Positions 58,001-64,000 of a stretch of 64,000 nt of DNA are shown here, one piece after another. The DNA comes from Bacteroidota bacterium (GTDB lineage: Bacteria > Bacteroidota > Bacteroidia > 2-12-FULL-35-15). Numbering within the stretch: the first letter of the stretch is position 1; the number at the start of each line of letters is the position of its first letter. The stretch covers positions 1 to 64,000 of the forward strand of contig JAOQAG010000010.1 of the NCBI GenBank assembly GCA_025963715.1, read 5' to 3'. Under the pieces are notes generated by a model. It saw nothing but the letters and a program-made list of their open reading frames with translations. It was not told the origin of the DNA and ran no database searches. The position numbers were made by a program, and so were the translations under genes.

Positions 58001-60749
58001 TTACGGTATAACTGGAAGCATGTAATCCTGATGCCGTTGAAGATGATCCGGCACCACCGCTCCAACTATAGGTATACGCCGGAGTACCGCCTGTAACGGT
58101 AGTTGCAGCGGTTCCGTTGTTTGCGCTAAAGCAGCTCACATTTGTTTGTGCAATGGCAATGGCAATGGGCGCCGGTTGTGTAATGGTATATGGCGCAGAA
58201 ATAACACAGCCTTTTGCATCGGTTACGGTGATGGTATAGGTGCCTGCTGCTTGTCCGCTAATGGTGGCGGCTGTTTGTCCGCCGGGAGCCCATAAATACG
58301 TATACGGAGCTGTACCTCCAACGGCTGTTACAGTAATGGCGCCGGTGCTTCCGGCCGGACAGGATGCATTGGTGATGGAAGAACTTAAGGCCAGTGGCGT
58401 TGGTTGTGTAATGGTGGCGGTTGTTTGCGACGTACAGCCAATGCCGCTGGTTATGGTAACGGTGTAGGTACCGGGCGCCAGGTTGCTTGCCGTAGCTGTA
58501 TTTTGTGGCGGAACGGTATTCCAATGATAGGTAAACGGACTGATGCCGCCGGTCATGGAAGCAGTTGCGGAACCATTTGTTCCGCCAAAACAATTGATGT
58601 TTACCGGTGTGACCACCGGCGTTCCGGTAAAACCGATAAAATATATTTTCACCACATCGGAGCCTGCAGGGCACGTTCCGTTGCCGGTAGTGGTAAGTGT
58701 AAGGTTTACAAAACCGGTAGCAATTTCTGCTGCGGTTGGTGTGTAATTCGCGTTAAGCGTGGTATTGCTTGGGCTAAACGTACCGCCGCCACCCGACCAG
58801 ATGCCACCGCTGGCGCCTGTTATAGCACCGTGCAATGTTGCAACCGGGCTTTGCGAACACATGGTATCATCCACACCGGCATTAGCAGTAATAGGAGCAG
58901 TAAAGGCTGTAACGGTTACTGTGGCTGTAGAAGAAGGACATCCGGATGCATCCGAAACGGTAACATTATAAGTACCTGCTCCTACGCTGATGCTTTGTGT
59001 AGGATTAACATTGTTCCAGAGGTATGAATATCCGGGTGTACCGCCGCTTCCGTTTGCCGTGATGGTGGTGGAAGTCTGGCCGAAACAGATCGTAGGATTA
59101 ATGGGGACAATGTTGACCGTGAGCGGAGGATTGATGGTTACCCTGACTGTATCGCAACTGGATTGCGGATTACAGGAAGCCGACATACCACATACTACAT
59201 AATCCACGTACGGCGGAGGAGAAACGCCGGGTGTAACTGTTGGCGTCATACATCCGGAAATACAGGACAGGTAACTGTTGTAAGCACCGCTTGCACCCGG
59301 AAAAATGGAATGCCATGTAACGGTAGCTGCATTGTAACCGGAAGCAGACAGATGTCCGACACAACCGTTATTGATGGTAATGTTGGTGCCACCTACCGCT
59401 ACCGGCGGGTTAGGACAGTTCACTACGTTGAACTGAAAATCGCGGAGCGTGGAGCTGACGTAATTTCCATTGCGGTATTCTTTTACCACCACGCCCACTA
59501 CAAATTGTCCGAGCATGGTAGGTGTGCCTGTAAGCAAACCGGTATTGGGATTTAAATTAAGCGGAACTCCACCTAAAGGATTGGTTGGCCCGTATCCCGG
59601 TAAAAATACGATGGGTGTAAAGGTTGCGGTGTTTGAAGAATACGTTGGATCCAGGGGACCAACGCCGGTATCGCCATCATAAGGCGTATAAAAGGAATAA
59701 TAAAGCGAATCGCCATCTGCATCGGTAGCTGCATGATCAAACACAAAAGGATTGTTGACACACAGGAAAAGCGGCGGGAAATTATTAAAAACGGGATTGC
59801 TGTTTGCCTGGAAGCTGTTGCAGGAAACCACTACGTTATCAAATTTATAGATCTCGGAAGTAGGCGAATTGGCATCGAAATGCACGCGGATCACGATCTG
59901 CACGGTGGTTCCGAAAACGCCAATGGCGCTGGCCGTTGCGTTGGTAAAGTCATCGGCAATAACGCCGCTTACACCAAACGGGATCAGCGGGCCACCGTTT
60001 ACACGATAATATACAAAGATGGAATCGTTGGCATCGAGCGTACCGTTTTCGGAAAGATCGACACGCAGGTTGGCTGTGGAGCAACCGGAAATATTAACGG
60101 TTTGCGAGGTCCAGGTTTCGGATGCATTATTAGCTCCGTCGATCTCAAACACATTGTTGTTTACTCTTGCGGCAGCAGGTGCCGGAGATCCCGCAGCGAT
60201 GCTCCATGCGGTAGCGCCGTTATCTACGGTAGTATTGTTGGCCAGTAAAAAATCTTCGTACCATGTAACCGGTTGTCCGGGAATGTAAGCGTAAAAGCTT
60301 TCGCCCACACAGTTACAAGCGGCATTTACGTTGAGGAGTGTTAAGTTACGGGCAACTACCTGGTAGGACAAATGATATCCGCCGGGATTGGGCGGCAGGT
60401 TGTTAACTGTGGTTGTATAAATAGCCTGCTGCACGCATGGCAGCGGTGTAGGCGGTACGGCGCAGGGATCGAGGTTGGAAGGAACGGAGGTAACGGTTCC
60501 GATGGACATGGTAATGTCCTTGCTTGGGGCGAATGTTGCTCCATTGTATCCGGCAACGTTGATGGTAACGGACGAAGGAAATGCTGCGGACGAAGGGCTG
60601 CAATCGCGGTACAGCTTTAATGTAACGGTATAGCTGGAGCCTCCGTTGTATACATAGGTTAAAGAACCTCCCACGATGTGCGTTGAATACGCAGCAAATG
60701 AAATGCTTAAAAATAGAATAATGAATAGGGTGTGTAGCCGTTTCACCAT
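52047..60749 (-). CDS. giant SprB-repeat surface adhesin with T9SS sorting domain
   Basis: 2900 aa. A signal peptide is followed by an N-terminal region with THIVGGSLTYVYNGG and a beta-sandwich. From about residue 740 I counted 23 SprB-type repeats of about 70 residues (pattern TNVSCFGGSNGxATxxxxGGTPPYTYxWxPGG...GTYTVTVTDxxGC), with one degenerate unit before. Two PKD domains follow (WSWNFGDGTSSQ, WSFGDGSTSG). The end is a gliding-type C-terminal sorting domain (LQIFDRWGELIFETFDIKKG). SprB-like adhesins move along the cell surface during gliding. Strand choice: the shorter + strand ORFs here are shadows. Confidence 0.93.
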   Translation of the reverse strand: MVKRLHTLFIILFLSISFAAYSTHIVGGSLTYVYNGGSSYTVTLKLYRDCSPSSAAFPSSVTINVAGYNGATFAPSKDITMSIGTVTSVPSNLDPCAVPPTPLPCVQQAIYTTTVNNLPPNPGGYHLSYQVVARNLTLLNVNAACNCVGESFYAYIPGQPVTWYEDFLLANNTTVDNGATAWSIAAGSPAPAAARVNNNVFEIDGANNASETWTSQTVNISGCSTANLRVDLSENGTLDANDSIFVYYRVNGGPLIPFGVSGVIADDFTNATASAIGVFGTTVQIVIRVHFDANSPTSEIYKFDNVVVSCNSFQANSNPVFNNFPPLFLCVNNPFVFDHAATDADGDSLYYSFYTPYDGDTGVGPLDPTYSSNTATFTPIVFLPGYGPTNPLGGVPLNLNPNTGLLTGTPTMLGQFVVGVVVKEYRNGNYVSSTLRDFQFNVVNCPNPPVAVGGTNITINNGCVGHLSASGYNAATVTWHSIFPGASGAYNSYLSCISGCMTPTVTPGVSPPPYVDYVVCGMSASCNPQSSCDTVRVTINPPLTVNIVPINPTICFGQTSTTITANGSGGTPGYSYLWNNVNPTQSISVGAGTYNVTVSDASGCPSSTATVTVTAFTAPITANAGVDDTMCSQSPVATLHGAITGASGGIWSGGGGTFSPSNTTLNANYTPTAAEIATGFVNLTLTTTGNGTCPAGSDVVKIYFIGFTGTPVVTPVNINCFGGTNGSATASMTGGISPFTYHWNTVPPQNTATASNLAPGTYTVTITSGIGCTSQTTATITQPTPLALSSSITNASCPAGSTGAITVTAVGGTAPYTYLWAPGGQTAATISGQAAGTYTITVTDAKGCVISAPYTITQPAPIAIAIAQTNVSCFSANNGTAATTVTGGTPAYTYSWSGGAGSSSTASGLHASSYTVTVTDARGCSATNSVNITEPTVLSATTTLTNVTCSGSSNGTATAVPAGGTPPYSYAWSPGSATTATASGLAAGTYTVAVTDSKGCSVNAFAVIIEPPPLAVTMINLVNVSCTGGNNGSVKASPTGGTAPYTYSWAPGGATTQTLTGVAAGTYTVTITDNNGCTVQNQVTITEPATAVSVTGVITNVSCASGNNGAIVSTSAGGTPPYTYLWTPGGLTTSSISGRAAGTYTLKVTDSKGCQVINTFVITQPAVLAITITKTNVNCFNGSDGTATANVTGGTLPYNYSWSPVGGTAATATGLPIGSYTVTVTDANGCTKTGTVTLIQPSVVLSSITTVAETCDYLDNGSATVHNSGGSPGYTYSWSPGGATTATATGLASGTIYTVTVTDSKGCASTATANVPQPAPLAINFNPIVPVACFGGNNGAVSATPSGGTPNYIYLWSPGGAVTNSISGLAAGTYTLTIRDNHSCLTTSTVVITEPAAPVTIATSSVPTACYGAASGSATGAASGGTGPYTYNWMPGNIAGATANGLAAGTYTVTATDSHGCTGTNTVAVSQPVQIMPVTSVVNANCGTPSGSASVTVSGGVGPYTYVWSPSGGNAATATSLLAGAYDVTVTDANGCTATQVANVNDNSGPSATIFSIVNVSCHGGSDGSASVGVAGGTGPFTYNWTPAGGSAPTATGLSAGTYTVTVVDINGCQSNATTTPSITQPPAIVIGLTTTAVNCFGGTDGGATASATGGTGPYSYQWLPGGSTGTSVTGLPANTYTVQVTDAHSCIQTLPFTVGQPVQALAVGVTPTNISCFGGSNGAAASLATGGTPPYNYSWMPGSVSGQNLSGLSIGSYTVTVTDNNNCSVTNSVTLTQPTQLTLATSSQNANCSTASGKAFATSTGGTVPYTFIWTPGSIVNDTASNLFPGSYSVVVTDNNGCTLSDTVTVNDNVSPVAAIVSTTNISCHGGTDGTATVGVTGGTAPFGYAWLPSGGSAPTATGLSAGTYTITVTDAHGCTSSAITDPALTEPLALSLILTGTNVSCAGSSNGSADAAVYGGTTPYSFAWTPGGSTASTLDFLNAGTYTVLVTDSSSCTISGVVAITQPPVFNASISSSSNVSCFGGSNGAATVNASGGTPFYSYSWAPYGGSNATATGLSAGTYTVTVTDLQGCSTTATIAIMQPAQVLTATSTGSGTTCFAGSNGTATVTPAGGTPSYSYLWAPSGGTAATASGLSPGNYFVLVTDSHGCQAISAVAISQPTIVASTISITNPSCGLPNGVLTSMVSGGTAPYTYSWTPGGATTSSINNLGPGSYTLVVRDSANCASSISATLTNIPGPTVAISSVTNVSCFGMNDGSATASITSGTSPYTSVWQPYGGTASTGTGFVAGTYLITVTDSLGCIATVSTTISQPAPVVLTAASFTNVSCNGGSNGAITAAASGGTPGYNYLWSPGAASTPGITGLPVGSYTVSVTDQHNCPASISVNITEPPVLATSVATVVNPTCYNSTNGSATVSIGGGTVPYSCLWSDGQTGSTANNLAAGPYTLTTTDGNGCVVVSNVTLIQPTQVITSGGSADTICLGSTGSVTATATGGAGNYSYAWQPSGAVNSGTLAVSPGTSTTYTVIAYDQLGCAGTPDTVSTIVLNLTSANVDVTSPLTLICPGQSTSVLATATGVTGALTYSWNNGLGTGPGSFTVTPTTPTTTYVVTVTNSCGTSVMDSITILYSPPPTLIIFSDSNIVCVPNTIQFYDSSQTGNPLDQIHSWSWNFGDGTSSQLSDPTHVYTTPGIYNVYLTVTTGNGCTSTNASSPLVIQANPFPVAAFSVNSTTLDLPYDPLVCTNQSVGASSYSWSFGDGSTSGAINPEHLYTTIGTFPVQLIATSPLGCPDTAYTTVTTNTDVTFPTAFTPDPDGPGGGGYDIGSLTNDVFFAYVSGVTDYKLQIFDRWGELIFETFDIKKGWDGYYKGKLCQQDVYIWKAYIKLNNGKVFNKAGDVTLIR

Positions 60750-60952
60750 GAGCCTCTTTCTTTTTTAAATCTTTGTATCTATTTCTATCCCGCTTTACGC
60801 GAAACAAATTTTTTAGTTTCTATTGTTGATTCTTTTTCAGCAGAAATTAATATTGAACTGTCGAATTTAATATAAAAATCAAATATTTTTATATTAGTAT
60901 TAGCAACTTTGTACTAAACCCATAACTATTTTATTGAAAATCTTGATTCGTG

Positions 60953-61044
60953 CGTCATTGCGAGGGCTTTTCGCCCGAAGCAATCTCACTCTAGTTTATA
61001 TTCTGATATGAGATTGCTTCGGGCGAAAAGCCCTCGCAATGACG
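60953..61044. repeat. perfect 36-bp inverted repeat with 20-bp centre
   Basis: Left arm 60953-60988 begins CGTCATTGCGAGGGCTTTTC; the right arm 61009-61044 is its exact reverse complement; the centre is CTCTAGTTTATATTCTGATA. Each arm holds a GGGC-TTTTC-GCCC mini-hairpin. It resembles the dispersed GTCATTGCGAG...AAGCAATCT palindromes seen in many bacterial genomes. It lies in the 353-bp gap between the PorP-SPOR gene and the giant adhesin; the rest of the gap (60750-60952) is AT-rich and holds no gene or clear -33/-7 promoter that I could find. Confidence 0.9.
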
Positions 61045-61102
61045 TTCTTAAAATAATTTATTTTCATAGTATAAATAAAGTCCAAGTACTCAATTATTTC
61101 AT

Positions 61103-62623
61103 CTAGTCTGCTAAAAGCAGGATCCACGCGTCTTTTATGCCTGCCGCTTTTGCATCATTTGCTTTTTTTATTGCTTCTTCTTTGCTCACCTGGCGCGAAA
61201 TAAATACGTAATTGTATTTTTTTGTTTCGGAATAAACCCTGCTGCTTCCTCTAAAGCCACTGTTATTCAAGCGTTTGGCTTCTGCCTGTGCAAAATCCTG
61301 GTACACAAATGTTCCGGCGATCACATAATATCCTTTTGCAGGCTGCTGATTATTTTCGTCTTTAAAATCTTTTACACTGTTGGTTACGATCCACACACCG
61401 TTATCCATTACTTTATTTGAATTGGAAGAAACGGCGGTTGCATTTTGATTCTGGTTCTGATCCGGGCTGGTGTTTTGGTTTACAGAATTTGTGCCTGAAG
61501 TGTTTGTATTATTAGCTGCAGTATTGTTATTTACAGCTGAATTATTTTGCTGTTGCTGCGCCTGCTGATTCAACTTATCATTCAGCATTTTTATTTTTTG
61601 TTCGTTACCGGCAATCTTTGCCTGGCTTTGCTCCAATTCATCTGCAAGACTATCGAGGCGTTTTTCATAAACGGGATTTTCTTTCGGTGTTTCTTTTGCA
61701 GCGGTTTCTTCGGGTGCTTCTTTCTTTTTATTTTTTCCGAATTTATAATTCACCATGATCTCGCTGGTCATGCCTGCATATTTGCCGATATCACCGATCA
61801 CAAAATCGTAGGCATATCCTACATACAATTGTTTGTACAAACAAATTCCGGCGTTGGCACCCACAGCGTAATCGCTTTTGTAGGTTGCCCCGATCCAGAA
61901 TTTATCTTTCCAGTCGAAATTTAAATTGCCATCGTATTGCATCGGTGCACCCGGAACAAAACGAACCAATGCCATTGGCGCAAGGGAAATTCCTTTGTCC
62001 TTCGAAATGTAAAATTTGTATTTGAGCGTACCCATGTAATGGCGCGCCTGCGTGTAATAAGCGCGGACATCGGTATTGTCCACATATTTTATTTTATTAC
62101 CAGGCAATTGCGGAACGGCAGCGCCAAATTCTAATCCTTTCCAGATAAAAGCCAGTCCGGCGCTTGCATCCAGCACGGTTTTACGTTGTGTTTCGGTAAA
62201 TAAAGTGGGATCGGTTGTGTTTTCTACCAATGCCTGTGAGTAGTTCATAGTTTGATCGATGACGCCTACCGACACTCCTAATAATAGATGCATATCATCG
62301 TTGATGTTCAGACGGTACGAATAATTAAGATCGCCACCCATGCGGTTGGACAATCCTTTGCGGTCGCTGATAAGGCTTAATCCCAGGCCTACTTTTTTAT
62401 TGATATTTCCATCCAGCGTAAACAGGTTGAGCTGCGGAGCGCCTTTAAATCCGGTCCATTGTGAGCGACTAATGAGCATTGCATTTACGGCATCATCGGT
62501 ACCGGTAAATGCAGGATTGTATACCATTGGCTTGTAAAAGTAATGACTGTACATGCCTATCTGCTGGGCCTTTGCAAGCACAACACTAAAAATAAACAGG
62601 GTACAGATCACTAATTTTTTCAT
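61103..62623 (-). CDS. PorP/SprF-type barrel fused to a SPOR-like domain
   Basis: 506 aa. A signal peptide, then the PorP opening QQIGMYSHYFYKPMVYNPAFTGTDD and barrel to about residue 300. A coiled coil (about 320-360, RLDSLADELEQSQAKIAGNEQ) and an Asn/Gln-rich linker (about 360-410) follow. The C-terminal SPOR-like fold (about 425-500) has KGYYVIAGTFVYQDFAQAEA. The SPOR part should bind denuded peptidoglycan and tie the barrel to the cell wall. Start is 1 nt from the previous stop, so it is coupled to the adhesin upstream. Confidence 0.88.
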   Translation of the reverse strand: MKKLVICTLFIFSVVLAKAQQIGMYSHYFYKPMVYNPAFTGTDDAVNAMLISRSQWTGFKGAPQLNLFTLDGNINKKVGLGLSLISDRKGLSNRMGGDLNYSYRLNINDDMHLLLGVSVGVIDQTMNYSQALVENTTDPTLFTETQRKTVLDASAGLAFIWKGLEFGAAVPQLPGNKIKYVDNTDVRAYYTQARHYMGTLKYKFYISKDKGISLAPMALVRFVPGAPMQYDGNLNFDWKDKFWIGATYKSDYAVGANAGICLYKQLYVGYAYDFVIGDIGKYAGMTSEIMVNYKFGKNKKKEAPEETAAKETPKENPVYEKRLDSLADELEQSQAKIAGNEQKIKMLNDKLNQQAQQQQNNSAVNNNTAANNTNTSGTNSVNQNTSPDQNQNQNATAVSSNSNKVMDNGVWIVTNSVKDFKDENNQQPAKGYYVIAGTFVYQDFAQAEAKRLNNSGFRGSSRVYSETKKYNYVFISRQVSKEEAIKKANDAKAAGIKDAWILLLAD

Positions 62624-62624
62624 T

Positions 62625-63992
62625 TTATTTGCTTCTTACAAGATCTATCGAACCTTTGATCACCAGATTGCTGCTATCCAGCTTTAATGTATAATAATAA
62701 GTACCGTCGGGCAGATCGGCACCGTTGTATGTTCCCTTCCAATCATTCGCATATCCTTTTTTTGTATACACTTCGTTACCGTATATATTATAAATGTGTA
62801 CTTCATTGTCGGGGAAGCTGGAAAGATCCTGGATGTACCAGCTGTCATTAATTCCATCGCCATTCGGGCTGATGAGGTTGGCCACCATGCCGTTAAATAC
62901 GGGAATGATGACGTTTACCGTTACCGCATCCGTATTGATACAGCCAAATCCATCGGTCACAGCCATTATATAAGTAGTGGTGGATGAAGGCGTTGCCTGT
63001 GGGGTAAAAATGGTGTTGTTATTCAGACTGGCAGCAGGTGTCCAGAATACGCTACCGGTTCCCATTCCGTGCAATACGGCTGATTGTCCGGAAGTAATGG
63101 TGGTATCATTTCCGGCAGAAACCGGCGCCGGTGTAACCACTATTATTTCGGCGGGCAAAGAAGTATTCGCGCCACAGGTTCCGCTTTGTGCGGTTGCTTT
63201 GTACAATGTGGTTTGTGTTAAGTTGGAATAATTCAAGGTTGCAGTTGTATTTGCAACAGGCTGCCATGTCACACCAAAATCCGAAGAAGAGATCCAGCCG
63301 GTTATTGTTCCTACGGTGCCTGATAATGTAAGTGTTCCTGAATTAGACCCAAAACATACGGTATCGCTTCCCGAAATGGTTCCTGCATCCGAAGCGGCAT
63401 CAATATTAAAGGAAACCTGGGAAGAGGTATCGGAGGGGCAAGCAGGGCCATTTTGAACGACTGCCCTGTAAATGGTATTTTGGGTAATGCCGGAATAGGT
63501 AAGCGCCGTGGTGGTATCGGGTACATTTACCCAGGTGGCGCCGCCATCGGTTGAATATTCCCAGAAGGAAACATTCCCGGTATTGCCGGACAAATTGAGC
63601 GTTCCGGGGCCGGAAGTGACGCAAAATGTACCGCCGCCGGTTACGTTGCCGCCAACGCTTGGCTGATAAACAGTAATGCAGGTAATGGTAGATGTATCGG
63701 GCGGAAATGCACCGCTTTGAACGATGACGCGGTAACAGGTGGTTTGAGAAAGACTGGAATAGCTTTGTGCCGGGGTTGTATTTCCGGTGCCGACCCAGGT
63801 GGTTCCATCAATGGATGCCTCCCACGTGATGATGGTACCGGTGTATCCGGTTACGGAAATAAAACCGGAATTAACTGAAGAACAATACGTTGCGCCGCCG
63901 GACGTGTTCCCTCCCACTGATTGGGCATTCGCGAATGATGCAGCCAAACAGCACAGGATAAAAAGAAAAAAGCCCTTTGTAGAAATGTTCAT
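62625..63992 (-). CDS. adhesin with Ig-like repeats and gliding-type C-terminal domain
   Basis: 455 aa, complete at the N-terminus (signal peptide MNISTKGFFLFILCCLAASFANA; start 8 nt from the window edge). Three Ig-like units of about 85 residues share SGxxGxxxxWExSxDGGxTWxxV...TTxLxYSxxTQxTxYRxxVQxG. The end (LISPNGDGINDSWYIQDLSSF; VHIYNIYGNEVYTKKGY) is the CHU_C/gliding-motility C-terminal domain that directs T9SS export. It forms an operon with the PorP-SPOR gene. Confidence 0.9.
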   Translation of the reverse strand: MNISTKGFFLFILCCLAASFANAQSVGGNTSGGATYCSSVNSGFISVTGYTGTIITWEASIDGTTWVGTGNTTPAQSYSSLSQTTCYRVIVQSGAFPPDTSTITCITVYQPSVGGNVTGGGTFCVTSGPGTLNLSGNTGNVSFWEYSTDGGATWVNVPDTTTALTYSGITQNTIYRAVVQNGPACPSDTSSQVSFNIDAASDAGTISGSDTVCFGSNSGTLTLSGTVGTITGWISSSDFGVTWQPVANTTATLNYSNLTQTTLYKATAQSGTCGANTSLPAEIIVVTPAPVSAGNDTTITSGQSAVLHGMGTGSVFWTPAASLNNNTIFTPQATPSSTTTYIMAVTDGFGCINTDAVTVNVIIPVFNGMVANLISPNGDGINDSWYIQDLSSFPDNEVHIYNIYGNEVYTKKGYANDWKGTYNGADLPDGTYYYTLKLDSSNLVIKGSIDLVRSK

Positions 63993-64000
63993 AAATGTAA

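Overview
The window is from a member of the Bacteroidota. It carries the type IX secretion/gliding core gldKLMN, three PorP/SprF-family proteins, adhesins with gliding-type C-terminal sorting domains, a GldN paralogue and promoters of the TTTG-N19-TAnnTTTG kind. GC content looks moderate (about 40-45 percent, estimated by eye). No rRNA, tRNA, transposase or prophage gene was found. The window edges cut a CRISPR array on the left and fall just upstream of an adhesin gene on the right.

Layout. 1-2202: a CRISPR array of 29 near-identical 47-nt repeats, type II-like, with no cas genes in view. 2293-8830: cyanophycin synthetase, a small Cys-rich copper-storage-type protein, and a TetR regulator with an AcrR-like operator divergent from an outer-membrane beta-barrel protein. 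8921-21266: a complete Kdp potassium-uptake locus (a conserved small protein, a 27-aa membrane peptide, kdpF, kdpA, kdpB, kdpC, a secreted protein, a porin) with rewired regulation: the KdpD N-terminal domain and the histidine kinase are separate genes and the response regulator is NtrC-like. 21761-28357: a SiaB/SiaC-type kinase/phosphoprotein pair, an ABC-F ATPase, an AraC regulator and three housekeeping or unknown-function proteins. 28559-39587: a gldN paralogue, gldN-M-L-K, porP, a metal-site-degenerate arginase-family protein and topA, all leftward. 39886-47729: miaB, a sigma-54 activator without receiver, lptE, a TPR-type protein, secG, groS and groL, all rightward. 48640-63992: a YqeY protein, a 55-aa fragment-like ORF, and a leftward surface-adhesion cluster (adhesin, PorP-SPOR fusion, a 2900-aa SprB-repeat adhesin, a PorE-like TPR/PD40 protein, a PorP/SprF protein), parts of which are translationally coupled.

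The T9SS parts fit together. GldL/GldM form the proton-driven motor, GldK/GldN the periplasmic ring, and the adhesins with C-terminal sorting domains are the probable cargo, exported and anchored with the adjacent PorP/SprF and PorE-like proteins. Intergenic DNA is rich in repeats: a MITE-like 130-160 bp family (four copies plus a half copy), a diverged 244-bp tandem duplication, 77-bp tandem repeats between groS and groL, a perfect 36-bp inverted repeat, GC-rich palindromes, and several families of short repeated words. The best candidates for something undescribed are the extra Kdp membrane peptide together with the split kinase/NtrC wiring, the MITE-like family, the terminator between gldL and gldM, the pseudo-arginase, and the CRISPR repeats carrying a Bacteroidota promoter motif.
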